DNA from: Mucilaginibacter sp. PAMC 26640
GTDB taxonomy: Bacteria; Bacteroidota; Bacteroidia; Sphingobacteriales; Sphingobacteriaceae
Direction of reading: 5' to 3'
DNA length: 64,000 nt
Assembly: GCA_001596135.1 (NCBI GenBank)
Contig: CP014773.1
Coordinates: forward strand, 5,022,001-5,086,000
The position numbers and the translations under genes are program-made. How positions within the stretch are numbered: position 1 is the stretch's first letter; every line of letters begins with the position of its first letter. Shown in pieces: positions 35,311 through 43,054 of the stretch. The notes below the pieces were generated by a model. It was not told the DNA's origin. It did no database searches and saw only the letters and a program-made list of their open reading frames with translations.

Positions 35311-37373
35311 CAGGTCCAGATCAGTTTTAAAATAAATACGGCAATTACCGCCAGGAGCATACTGTATAAATAGTATTGCACTTTGCCGCCCTGGAAACGG
35401 CGTGCAAAATTACCAATAGTTTGCACCAGTTGGGCAGCCAGCAATAAAATGCCATCTACAATATATTTATCAAACCAGGCAGTGAATTTGGCGATGCACA
35501 ATCCTGCTTTCCCTAATAGGTTCACAAATCCATCGATCAGGTTTTTATCAAACCAATAGAGAGCTGCGCTGAGCCAAAGTACAAATTTTACAATAACCCG
35601 GTTATAAAAACGGTCGATATACCACTCGTTGAAAGAGAGGCGATAAAGCAACCCTGATTGCGGTGCAGACCAGGTATTGCGTTTAGCGTAGATCACATAA
35701 GCACTGTAGATTACGCCAAGACTTACAACCGTCACCAGGGCAGGAACAATTGCGGCGAATATACTTTGGTGTTCTTCAGCAGCCTTCAATGCAAATACCT
35801 TGTACAGCCAGGAACTTTCATACGAGAAAGGGTTGAATGAAAACAGCGGAAACAGGCAACACAGCCCCAGGAATACCAGCGGCAGTTTGTAACGCCAATC
35901 GCCATCGCCCATGTGGATCTTAATAAGCGGGTTCATTTCTTGCAGGCGGAATTCGCCAAAGAAAACCTTGATGACCAGCCTCGACACATAAAAAGCAGTA
36001 AGCCAGCTGGTGACCATTGCTACAATTGGTATAATACTGAGCAGCGGACTTTTACCACTGCTCCAGTTGAAGGCTTGTACCAAAATGCCATCCTTAGATA
36101 AAAAGCCGCTTGTAAACGGCAAGGCGACCAGCGCTACAGCACCTAAGATTGCGGCTATAAAAGTAAGCGGGAGTTTTTTCCGCAGGCCGCCCATATAGAG
36201 GATATTTTGCGGGTCGATATCAAGTTTATTTTCGTCGCTGATGTGTTTTACTTCATGGATAACAATACCGGCCACCAAAAACAGCAGGCATTTAAAAAAC
36301 GCATGCGTTACCAGGTGAAACAATGATGAGGAGTAAGCGCCGACGCCCATCGCCATCACCATATAACCCAATTGAGAAATGGTAGAATAAGCCAGCACGC
36401 GCTTAATGTCGTTTTGCGTAAGCGCAATGGTAGCGGCCATAAAGGCCGTAAAGCAACCTACGCTAGCCAGGGTGGTAAGCTCAGCCTCGTTGAACAAAGG
36501 ATATACCCTGCCTAACAGGAACACGCCGGCAGCTACCATGGTAGCCGCATGAATAAGTGCGGAAACAGAAGTTGGCCCTTCCATGGCATCGGGCAACCAG
36601 GTATGTAAGGGGAACTGTGCGGATTTGGCTGCAACGGCTAAAAAGATACCGCCAAAGGCGATGTATTGCCAAAGCGCAGGCAGGTGATCAACGCCCGAAA
36701 GCCACTGCCCGTTAGCGAAGGTCGATTTCGCAACTAACCCGCCATCCTTAAACAGCTCATCAAGATCAAACGTATGGAATTGGGTAAACAAAATAATAAT
36801 AGCAGTCAGCAAACCGATATCGCCTATCCTGTTCATGATAAAGGCTTTTTTATTGGCCATTACCGCCGCGGGCCTGTCGAACCAAAAACCGATGAGTAGG
36901 TAGGATGAGAAGCCCACCAGTTCCCAAAAGGCATAGAAGGTAAGCAAACTATCTACCACTACCAGCGCCAGCATGCTGAAACAAAAAAAGCTGAGGTAGC
37001 GGAAGTTACGGCTAAACCCTGCATCATCCTTCATATATGCCATGGAATAGATATGTACCGGCAATGCGATCACCGGAACCAGCACCAGCATGAGTACGGA
37101 AAGATTATTGAGCAGGATGCCGATCTGCACCTTTGTTTCGCCAATGGTGAACCACAAGCGCTGCAGGTGGATAGCGTGATCGTTCCAAACTTTACCAAAC
37201 ACGGTTACCGACAATACCGCGCTCATCAGTATAGCAAACGTGGATACCCATCCCGAAGCTTTACTTTTACCCAGCAGCAAAAAGTTTATGACAAACGCAG
37301 CAAAAGGCAGCACCACTGCTATAATAGCAAGGGTTACGGTTTGCGGGTCGGTATGGAGCGTGGTTGGGTTCAA
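35310..37373 (-). CDS. nuoL: NADH-quinone oxidoreductase subunit L
   Basis: 687 residues. SFFCFSMLALVVVDSLLTFYAFWELVGFSSYLLIGF, KSAQFPLHTWLPDAMEGPTSVSALIHAATMVAAG and DIKRVLAYSTISQLGYMVMA identify NuoL. The long C-terminal part after residue 520 supplies the lateral helix and a final membrane helix that clamps the antiporter-like subunits. The ATG overlaps the last four bases of the upstream plug-like gene, and the stop overlaps the nuoM start, so all three are translationally linked. Confidence 0.96.
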   Translation of the reverse strand: MNPTTLHTDPQTVTLAIIAVVLPFAAFVINFLLLGKSKASGWVSTFAILMSAVLSVTVFGKVWNDHAIHLQRLWFTIGETKVQIGILLNNLSVLMLVLVPVIALPVHIYSMAYMKDDAGFSRNFRYLSFFCFSMLALVVVDSLLTFYAFWELVGFSSYLLIGFWFDRPAAVMANKKAFIMNRIGDIGLLTAIIILFTQFHTFDLDELFKDGGLVAKSTFANGQWLSGVDHLPALWQYIAFGGIFLAVAAKSAQFPLHTWLPDAMEGPTSVSALIHAATMVAAGVFLLGRVYPLFNEAELTTLASVGCFTAFMAATIALTQNDIKRVLAYSTISQLGYMVMAMGVGAYSSSLFHLVTHAFFKCLLFLVAGIVIHEVKHISDENKLDIDPQNILYMGGLRKKLPLTFIAAILGAVALVALPFTSGFLSKDGILVQAFNWSSGKSPLLSIIPIVAMVTSWLTAFYVSRLVIKVFFGEFRLQEMNPLIKIHMGDGDWRYKLPLVFLGLCCLFPLFSFNPFSYESSWLYKVFALKAAEEHQSIFAAIVPALVTVVSLGVIYSAYVIYAKRNTWSAPQSGLLYRLSFNEWYIDRFYNRVIVKFVLWLSAALYWFDKNLIDGFVNLLGKAGLCIAKFTAWFDKYIVDGILLLAAQLVQTIGNFARRFQGGKVQYYLYSMLLAVIAVFILKLIWT

Positions 37374-38260
37374 TTCACTTGCTCATTTATAGTAATCGTT
37401 ACCGTTGCAGGCGAACTGCCTTTCCGGCCGCTTGTAGGGGCGGTAAATTCTACGGATTTAATATCCGCCTTGGTTGCAGCTTCAAACAATTGCAGTTTGT
37501 CCTCTCCGGTCAGTTCGGTGCCGTTGGGTAGGGTATAGATCATCTTCAGATCTTTTCCCCGGTGCGAACGGATGTAAGATTTATACGCCTTAGAAAACGT
37601 ACCAAATTTCCATTGGTACCACTTGGTGCCGTAGTATTTGGTGGTCACGTTCAAACTGGTATCATTCTCCCTGGATCCCACAAACTTGGGTTGGATCAGT
37701 GTGTCGATCTTTAATATCGTACTCGGATCGATATCCGATAATAGCCTGTCGGTAACTTCCTCGTTTAAAATAAAGGCTTTTTGCTTAACCGGTATCATAG
37801 CCATTGGTACAGGGCCATTCGGCAAATCGGCCGGCAAAGCCTGCTTTGTTTTAATCAGCAGTGCGCCTGCTGCGCCTTTTTGTCCATACATGATCCTGGC
37901 TCCCTTGCGGTTCACTACTGAAATATCCAGGATATCTTCCGTTTTGATGTTTGCTAACAGGCCGGCATATACGTTATCATTTACCAATACAAAAGGCCTG
38001 TCCTTTTCTTCCGGCGGGTCTTTTAAGGTCATCTTTTTTGTGACCGCATCCACTGTTAAAAATGGGTAGGTTGGTTTTTCTTCTTCCACTACCTCTTCCT
38101 CCACGGGCTCATCCTGGCTCACACTACGCCTGCTACGGTGTTTGCTTTTATGCTTAACGCTATGACTGGTTTTTTTCTTGGCGGCGCTTTTTTTCTTCCG
38201 CTGCGCAAAGGCAGTTACAGATAGTAAAACAAGCAATAAGACTATTATTTTTTTCATCAA
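37370..38260 (-). CDS. Exported protein with three TonB-plug-like modules, inside the nuo cluster
   Basis: A 296-residue protein with a signal peptide (ending FAQ, residue 20), a very basic tract (21-46: Lys/Arg/His/Ser-rich), an acidic tract (50-62: EPVEEEVVEEE), and then what I read as three degenerate copies of a TonB-receptor plug fold. Copy 1 (90-139) is clear: VLVNDNVYAGLLANIKTEDI followed by ISVV, a YGQKGAAG turn and ALLIKTK. Copy 2 (161-208) reads FILNEEVTDRLLSDIDPSTI and ends NVTTK. Copy 3 (248-291) reads ELTGEDKLQLFEAATKADIK and ends TVTITI. No barrel follows. It overlaps nuoL by four bases and nuoK by four bases, so it is a true member of the operon. Function unknown. Confidence 0.78.
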   Translation of the reverse strand: MMKKIIVLLLVLLSVTAFAQRKKKSAAKKKTSHSVKHKSKHRSRRSVSQDEPVEEEVVEEEKPTYPFLTVDAVTKKMTLKDPPEEKDRPFVLVNDNVYAGLLANIKTEDILDISVVNRKGARIMYGQKGAAGALLIKTKQALPADLPNGPVPMAMIPVKQKAFILNEEVTDRLLSDIDPSTILKIDTLIQPKFVGSRENDTSLNVTTKYYGTKWYQWKFGTFSKAYKSYIRSHRGKDLKMIYTLPNGTELTGEDKLQLFEAATKADIKSVEFTAPTSGRKGSSPATVTITINEQVN

Positions 38261-38562
38261 TCTTTTAACTGGTTTAATTTATCGGGATCGATGGTTTTAT
38301 AACGGCGGTATACGTTTAAGATTATGGCCAGGGCCACGGCAGTTGTTGCGGCCGCCAGTACGATGGCAAACAGGGCAAACATTTGTCCCCCGTTGTTCAC
38401 GCGGTCATACCGGCCAAAAGCTACCAGGTTGAGGATTGCGGCATTCAGCATCAGTTCAATACCGATCAGGATCTGGATCGCGTTCTTTTTGGATACGATG
38501 ATGAACAAACCGATGCAAAACAGCACAGCGCTCACCAGCATAAAATCCTGCAGGGTGATCAT
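38257..38562 (-). CDS. nuoK: NADH-quinone oxidoreductase subunit K
   Basis: 101 residues, three membrane helices. SKKNAIQILIGIELMLNAAILNLVAF carries the conserved glutamate of helix 2, and ALFAIVLAAATTAVALAIIL the next one. It links the proton pumps to the quinone site through the membrane arm. The start overlaps the nuoJ stop by four bases (ATGA), and its stop overlaps the plug-like gene start. Confidence 0.96.
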   Translation of the reverse strand: MITLQDFMLVSAVLFCIGLFIIVSKKNAIQILIGIELMLNAAILNLVAFGRYDRVNNGGQMFALFAIVLAAATTAVALAIILNVYRRYKTIDPDKLNQLKD

Positions 38563-39110
38563 GGCCTAACCTCCTCTTTCCGCGACAAGTGCGCCGCCCC
38601 TACCAATGCAATCATCAGCAATACCGAGATCACCTCGAAAGGCAGCAGGTAATTCGTCATTAAATTAACACCGATATTATTGATGGTAGATTCATTCACC
38701 GGAATAACGTTCTTTGCCGCTTTAGCGGCTTTTATCCAGGATAACTGTGGTGCATCGGCCTTCAACACCACGTTAACCATCACCACCAGGAATAACCCGG
38801 CCAGGATGAGCGACGGTAAGTTACCAAAGCTTATAAACCGGTTCTTCTGTTGTTCGATAGCGGCCAATGCCTCTTTACCCGAAAGCATAAAGGTAAACAG
38901 GATCAGCACGAGGATGCCGCCTACATAAACTACGATCTGGGTTACCGCTACAAAATCGGCCATTGCTAAAACGTACAACCCTGCCAACCCAAACAGGGTA
39001 ACAAAGAACATAAAGATACTGCGTACCAGGTTACCGCTCACCGCCACCACCAATGCCGACCCCAGCGTTACCAAGGCCATTACATAAAACATTAGCTGCA
39101 CTAAACTCAT
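38559..39110 (-). CDS. nuoJ: NADH-quinone oxidoreductase subunit J
   Basis: 183 residues, five predicted helices, with NLVRSIFMFFVTLFGLAGLYVLAMADFVAVTQIVVYVGGILVLILFTFML, whose pi-bulge helix (YVGGILVL) is diagnostic for NuoJ. It overlaps nuoI by four bases and nuoK by four bases. Confidence 0.95.
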   Translation of the reverse strand: MSLVQLMFYVMALVTLGSALVVAVSGNLVRSIFMFFVTLFGLAGLYVLAMADFVAVTQIVVYVGGILVLILFTFMLSGKEALAAIEQQKNRFISFGNLPSLILAGLFLVVMVNVVLKADAPQLSWIKAAKAAKNVIPVNESTINNIGVNLMTNYLLPFEVISVLLMIALVGAAHLSRKEEVRP

Positions 39111-39700
39111 GCGCCCCCTCCCTTTGCCTTCGCGGCAGCTAATTTGGCGGCTTGCTTTTCGGCCTGCTGTTTTTCCAATAGCATCCGCTTTTCCGCAGCC
39201 ACTTCGGGCGACATGTCCGAAAATTCGTAGGTAAGATCGCTTAGTTCAAATACGGTGCGGTCGTATTGGTTCGTCATCACAATGCACTCGGTTGGGCATA
39301 CAATGGTACACAGGCCGCAATACATGCACTTCGCCATATCGATGTCAAACTTGGCGGCGTACAGCAGCTTTTTAGAACCGTCGGATGTCTCGCCAATGGA
39401 ACCTTCAGTTGATTTGATGGATTCGATGTCGATGCAATTAACCGGGCAGATCTTGGCGCAAAGGTCGCACACTATGCAGTCGTCAATTTCCACGTCCAGC
39501 TGATATCGCCCAACCTCGGGCGATGGCAGTGCCTGCTTAGGATACTGAATGGTGTTGGTATCCTCCAGTTGCTTAAAGTAGTTGTTATCGGAAATCGACA
39601 GTACCTCGCGCTTATGGTTACCCGCAAAGAGGTACTTCACGGTGAGGGTGAGCCCCCGCCATGCCGTTGTAAAACCGTTTAATACTTTATTTATCATCAT
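39107..39700 (-). CDS. nuoI: NADH-quinone oxidoreductase subunit I (two 4Fe-4S clusters)
   Basis: About 197 residues from the ATG at 39700 (ATG at 39697 also possible; the frame start at 39715 is a GTG). It has two ferredoxin-type motifs, CIVCDLCAKICPVNC and CMYCGLCTIVCPTEC, which bind the N6a and N6b clusters passing electrons toward quinone. An amphipathic N terminus (WRGLTLTVKYLF) contacts NuoH. The C-terminal tail is Ala/Lys-rich and longer than average. About 75 bases separate it from nuoH, the largest gap among the canonical nuo genes here. Confidence 0.95.
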   Translation of the reverse strand: MMINKVLNGFTTAWRGLTLTVKYLFAGNHKREVLSISDNNYFKQLEDTNTIQYPKQALPSPEVGRYQLDVEIDDCIVCDLCAKICPVNCIDIESIKSTEGSIGETSDGSKKLLYAAKFDIDMAKCMYCGLCTIVCPTECIVMTNQYDRTVFELSDLTYEFSDMSPEVAAEKRMLLEKQQAEKQAAKLAAAKAKGGGA

Positions 39701-39705
39701 TATTT

Positions 39706-39742
39706 GGGATTTCACCGATTTTAGGCGATCTCACCGATTATC
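39706..39742. repeat. Short direct repeat ATTTCACCGATT / ATCTCACCGATT between nuoH and nuoI
   Basis: ATTTCACCGATT (39709-39720) and ATCTCACCGATT (39729-39740) repeat with a 20-base period in the nuoH-nuoI gap. Similar GTGAAATC-type strings are, from memory, frequent between genes in Sphingobacteriaceae. No function is evident. Confidence 0.4.
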
Positions 39743-39775
39743 TGTTTCTAATTTCTTGTCTGCTTGATTCCAACA

Positions 39776-40846
39776 TCACATTACCCATAGCCGCCACACG
39801 CCGGATATCAGCATGCAGGCAAATGCTATTGGCGTTAATACCTTCCAGCAAAGGTTCATCAGCTGGTCTACCCGTAAACGGGGCAATGTCCACCTGATCC
39901 ACATTTGTACACCAACCAGGCCTATGGTTTTCAGCAGGATCCAAATGATCCCCCAGGCCGTGCCGGTTGTCCAGGTAGCCAACGTTACTGAACCAATATT
40001 TGGCAGCGGCGTATTCCAGGCCCCCAGGAACAGGATCACCCCAACCATCGATACCAGGTACATCATGCTGTACTCCGCTAAAAACACCAGCGCAAATTGC
40101 AGCCCGGTAAATTCTGTATGAAAGCCAGCTACCAGTTCCGATTCGCCTTCCGGGATATCAAACGGCGCGCGGTTGCTCTCCGCGAGCGAGGCGATAAAAT
40201 AAATTACAAAGGCAATGATGAGATGCGGTGCCCGGAAGATGTTCCATGACAATATTCCGCCTACATTCGTCACATCCCAATAACCTAAAAACTTAATTTT
40301 TTCAGCTGCTAATATACCCTGCTGCATCGCAATATCCTGCAGATTAAGCGTCTGCGCTACCATCACCACGGCTATCAGCGCAAAGCCTGCCGGAATTTCA
40401 TAGGAGATGATCTGCGCTGCCGACCGCATAGCGCCGAGGATCGCATATTTATTGTTAGATCCCCAGCCCGCCATCAGGATGCCAAGGGTTTCGATAGAGA
40501 TGATCGCAAAAATGTAATAGAGCCCGATATTGATCTTTGCCGGCAACAAGCCAGGGGCCCAGGGCAAGGCTGCAAAACCTAAATAAACGGCTATAAAAAT
40601 AATAGCCGGAGCCATCAGGAACAGGATCTTGTCAGCTGCTGCCGGAATAATGAGTTCCTTTTGCACCATTTTTAACATATCTGCCAATACCTGTAAGGAG
40701 CCATATTTACCCGTTTCAGTCGGGCCAAGCCGGTTCTGAATAAACGCACTCACCTTACGCTCCGCGTATACGCCAATCATGGTAAACAAGCCCACAAAAG
40801 CAAATAAACCGAAGGCAATGAGGAAATATGTAAAGTAAAAATTCAA
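39776..40846 (-). CDS. nuoH: NADH-quinone oxidoreductase subunit H
   Basis: 356 residues, about eight or nine helices. AFIQNRLGPTETGKYGSLQVLADMLKMVQKELI is the quinone-chamber loop, and AESNRAPFDIPEGESELVAGFHTEFTG carries the conserved acidic residues of the E-channel. It holds the quinone-binding site together with NuoB and NuoD, which are not in the window. It is the first gene of this nuo run. A -7 box on the minus strand (TAAGTTTG, 40866-40873) lies 19 bases before the ATG. Confidence 0.96.
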   Translation of the reverse strand: MNFYFTYFLIAFGLFAFVGLFTMIGVYAERKVSAFIQNRLGPTETGKYGSLQVLADMLKMVQKELIIPAAADKILFLMAPAIIFIAVYLGFAALPWAPGLLPAKINIGLYYIFAIISIETLGILMAGWGSNNKYAILGAMRSAAQIISYEIPAGFALIAVVMVAQTLNLQDIAMQQGILAAEKIKFLGYWDVTNVGGILSWNIFRAPHLIIAFVIYFIASLAESNRAPFDIPEGESELVAGFHTEFTGLQFALVFLAEYSMMYLVSMVGVILFLGAWNTPLPNIGSVTLATWTTGTAWGIIWILLKTIGLVGVQMWIRWTLPRLRVDQLMNLCWKVLTPIAFACMLISGVWRLWVM

Positions 40847-40865
40847 GTGCGTTTTGCTTTTGCTG

Positions 40866-40873
40866 CAAACTTA
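40866..40873 (-). promoter_or_regulatory. Candidate -7 box of the nuoH-N run
   Basis: TAAGTTTG (minus strand) matches TAnnTTTG and is suitably placed before nuoH; no good -33 box. It supports a separate transcription start for this half of complex I. Confidence 0.45.
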
Positions 40874-40985
40874 ATAAATGCGGGGGATAGTTGACTTTTT
40901 TAGTAGTGCTTTTTTGGTTGTGACGATTTTTTGTGAAGGCTAAACCGCAATTTCTCGATATCGTTCAATCCATTGCGCTCATCGG

Positions 40986-41867
40986 CTAATCTTCCACATC
41001 CATCTGCACATCTGAAATCTGCGCATCCGCACATTTACCGCTTACATCCACACTCTCGCTCTTCACTTCGGTACCAAAAAATTGGGACGCATGATGATCG
41101 AATTCCGCGGTGTCATCTATGGTGGTATAAAACCTAAGACTCCCTGTTTTGCTGATGTGCTCCTCCATATCGGGGTGGCGTTGGAGGTAGTCAACCAGGC
41201 TTGTAGCTACTATATCTCCCTGGGCAACTACGTTTACATGAGCAGGCAACTGCGCTTCTATTTTATCCAGCAAGAGCGGGTAGTGCGTACATGCCAGGAG
41301 GATGGTATCAATATTGGCGGATTGCTCTTTTAACTGATCAAGATAATGTTTCACATAGTAGTCTGCACCGGGCTTATCGTACTCGCCATTTTCTATCAGC
41401 GGCACCCAAAGCGGGCAGGCTTGCTGGTAAACTTTCAGTTCGGGCGCAAAATGTTCAATCTCTAATAAATACGATCCGCTTTGTACCGTGCCCTTGGTAC
41501 CTAATACACCGATCTCTTTTGTTTGGGTGTAACTAGCAATTACTTCCGCGGTTGGGCGGATAACGCCCAGCACCCGCCTGTCTGCATGCTCTTTTGGCAA
41601 ATCCTGCTGCTGTATGGTACGCAGGGCCTTAGCAGATGCCGTATTGCAGGCCAGTATCACCAGCGGGCAGCCTTGCTTAAACATCCATTGCACGCACTCC
41701 CAGGTATATTGGTGGATGGTATTGAATGACCGGTTACCATAGGGCGCACGCCCGTTATCGCCCAGATAAATATAATCATAGCCGGGCAATTGACTCACAA
41801 TTGACCTGAACACGGTTAAACCGCCAATACCTGAATCAAATACGCCTATCGGGCTACCATTTACCAT
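40986..41867 (-). CDS. murI: Glutamate racemase
   Basis: About 293 residues from the ATG at 41867. PIGVFDSGIGGLTV holds the first acidic motif, ILACNTASAKAL the first catalytic cysteine, and ILLACTHYPLLLDKIE the second; YLGDNGRAPYGNRS is also conserved. It makes D-glutamate for peptidoglycan. The C terminus is about 20 residues longer than usual. That tail (VSGKCADAQISDVQMDVED) is encoded partly by a repeat (GCACATCTGAAATCTGC) found at two other places in the window. The gene lies downstream of the ompH terminator but has its own -7 box (TATTTTTG, 41874-41881) that overlaps the terminator's T tract. Confidence 0.95.
   Translation of the reverse strand: MVNGSPIGVFDSGIGGLTVFRSIVSQLPGYDYIYLGDNGRAPYGNRSFNTIHQYTWECVQWMFKQGCPLVILACNTASAKALRTIQQQDLPKEHADRRVLGVIRPTAEVIASYTQTKEIGVLGTKGTVQSGSYLLEIEHFAPELKVYQQACPLWVPLIENGEYDKPGADYYVKHYLDQLKEQSANIDTILLACTHYPLLLDKIEAQLPAHVNVVAQGDIVATSLVDYLQRHPDMEEHISKTGSLRFYTTIDDTAEFDHHASQFFGTEVKSESVDVSGKCADAQISDVQMDVED
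41006..41022. repeat. 17-bp interspersed repeat, copy 1 (within murI 3' end)
   Basis: GCACATCTGAAATCTGC lies in a wider degenerate CATCTGCA-rich stretch (about 40995-41035). Identical 17-mers occur at 53553-53569 (opposite orientation) and 62145-62161. Here it is part of the murI coding sequence. Confidence 0.75.
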
Positions 41868-41873
41868 AGTACA

Positions 41874-41881
41874 CAAAAATA
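41874..41881 (-). promoter_or_regulatory. Candidate -7 box of murI, embedded in the ompH terminator T tract
   Basis: On the minus strand TATTTTTG ends six bases before the murI ATG. It is formed by the T tract after the terminator stem plus TTG, so one short sequence may end one transcript and start the next. Confidence 0.45.
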
Positions 41882-41909
41882 AAAAAAGCGCCCCGGTTAA
41901 GGGCGCTTT
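41878..41909 (-). terminator. Terminator after the second ompH gene
   Basis: AAAGCGCCC and GGGCGCTTT are perfect 9-bp arms with a 7-base loop (41885-41909); a run of T follows on the minus strand. Confidence 0.88.
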
Positions 41910-41935
41910 ATAAATAATATAAATTCTTATTGAGC

Positions 41936-42448
41936 TTACTTCAAGCCTAATTTAAGCTTCACAGCAGCCATCAGGTCATCAGCATCAGGTGATACGATCA
42001 AATCTGTTTGTGATGAGTTCAATACGTAAGCATAACCTTTTTCTTTAGCAACGGTAGCAATTGCCGCACGTGCTTTATCAACCAATGGCTTGGTTAACTC
42101 ATTACCTTTAGCTTCTACTTGTTGCTGTGCAGTTGTCTGGTACTCCTGTACCCGTCTGTTTAGGTCGTTAAGTTCACCTTCAGCAACAGTTTTAGCTGCA
42201 TCTGTCATGGTTGCTCTTTTTTCCTGGTAAGCTTTACCTTTTGTTTGCAACTCGTTGTTCAATGTAGTTAACTGATCTATAAAAGTTTTTTTATAGACAT
42301 CAATTTGCGAAGAAAGTGTTTTAGTCTCTGGCATAAGGCCTACCAGCTGCTCAAAATTAATATGGCCTATTTTATTCTGGGCCTGGGCAAAGTTGCCTGC
42401 AAATAACATTCCTGCTGCAACTAAAGCAACTTTAAATAATTTTTTCAT
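41936..42448 (-). CDS. OmpH/Skp-family periplasmic chaperone (copy 2)
   Basis: 170 residues: signal peptide (ending NFAQAQ, residue 24), then the Skp pattern of a short beta segment (KIGHINFEQLVGLMPE), a long helical hairpin arm (SQIDVYKKTFIDQLTTLNNE through RRVQEYQTTAQQQVEAKG) and a closing beta segment (YAYVLNSSQTDLIVSPDADD). Skp holds unfolded outer-membrane proteins on the way to BamA. It is 57 bases downstream of the other ompH gene and ends the uppS-bamA-ompH-ompH unit at a strong terminator. Confidence 0.92.
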   Translation of the reverse strand: MKKLFKVALVAAGMLFAGNFAQAQNKIGHINFEQLVGLMPETKTLSSQIDVYKKTFIDQLTTLNNELQTKGKAYQEKRATMTDAAKTVAEGELNDLNRRVQEYQTTAQQQVEAKGNELTKPLVDKARAAIATVAKEKGYAYVLNSSQTDLIVSPDADDLMAAVKLKLGLK

Positions 42449-42505
42449 TGTTTTTTTTGTTCTGTTCTGTTGTTTAATAATAGTTCGCGAATTTATATAA
42501 AATTT

Positions 42506-43036
42506 TTATTTGGCAAACACTCCGGGCTTTAATCCTAACCGCGTAATTACATCGTTACTTTTATCATAACGCGGACTAGCATATAGCATGATCACTTCGC
42601 TGTTTTTGTCAAAAATCATATCCAGATTGTCGCCTTCGGCAACTGCTTGCACTGCTTTTGACACTTTTTCCTGGATAGGTTTAATCAGCGACGTACTTTT
42701 TTTAGCCAGCTCGCCATCAGGTCCAAATTTTTCGCGCTGAAAATCTTTGGCAATCTTTTCTTTGTCTACAATCTCCGCTTCGCGGCGTTTGCGCATATCC
42801 GGTGTTAGTAACACCTGGTCGGCCTGGTAGGCTTTATATAAACGGTCAATCTCCTGGAACCGGCCGTCAACTTCTTTTTGCCATTGTTCTGACAATGCTG
42901 CAAGTTGCTTTTGCGACGATGCATATTCGGGTACATGTTTCAAAATGTAATCCGAATCCACATAAGCAAAGCGCTGTGCAAATGCCGCTGTAAATGCTGT
43001 GAAAGTAAAAAAGAGTACTAATATTATCTTCTTCAT
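42506..43036 (-). CDS. OmpH/Skp-family periplasmic chaperone (copy 1)
   Basis: 176 residues: signal peptide (ending AAFAQ, residue 21), beta start RFAYVDSDYILKHVPEYASS, coiled-coil arm rich in Lys, Glu and Gln (KQLAALSEQWQKEVDGRFQE), and end strand NLDMIFDKNSEVIMLYASP. Two tandem, diverged Skp-like genes after bamA are usual in Bacteroidota. It follows bamA by 18 bases. Confidence 0.92.
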   Translation of the reverse strand: MKKIILVLFFTFTAFTAAFAQRFAYVDSDYILKHVPEYASSQKQLAALSEQWQKEVDGRFQEIDRLYKAYQADQVLLTPDMRKRREAEIVDKEKIAKDFQREKFGPDGELAKKSTSLIKPIQEKVSKAVQAVAEGDNLDMIFDKNSEVIMLYASPRYDKSNDVITRLGLKPGVFAK

Positions 43037-43054
43037 ATAGTATTGCTGTGCAAA

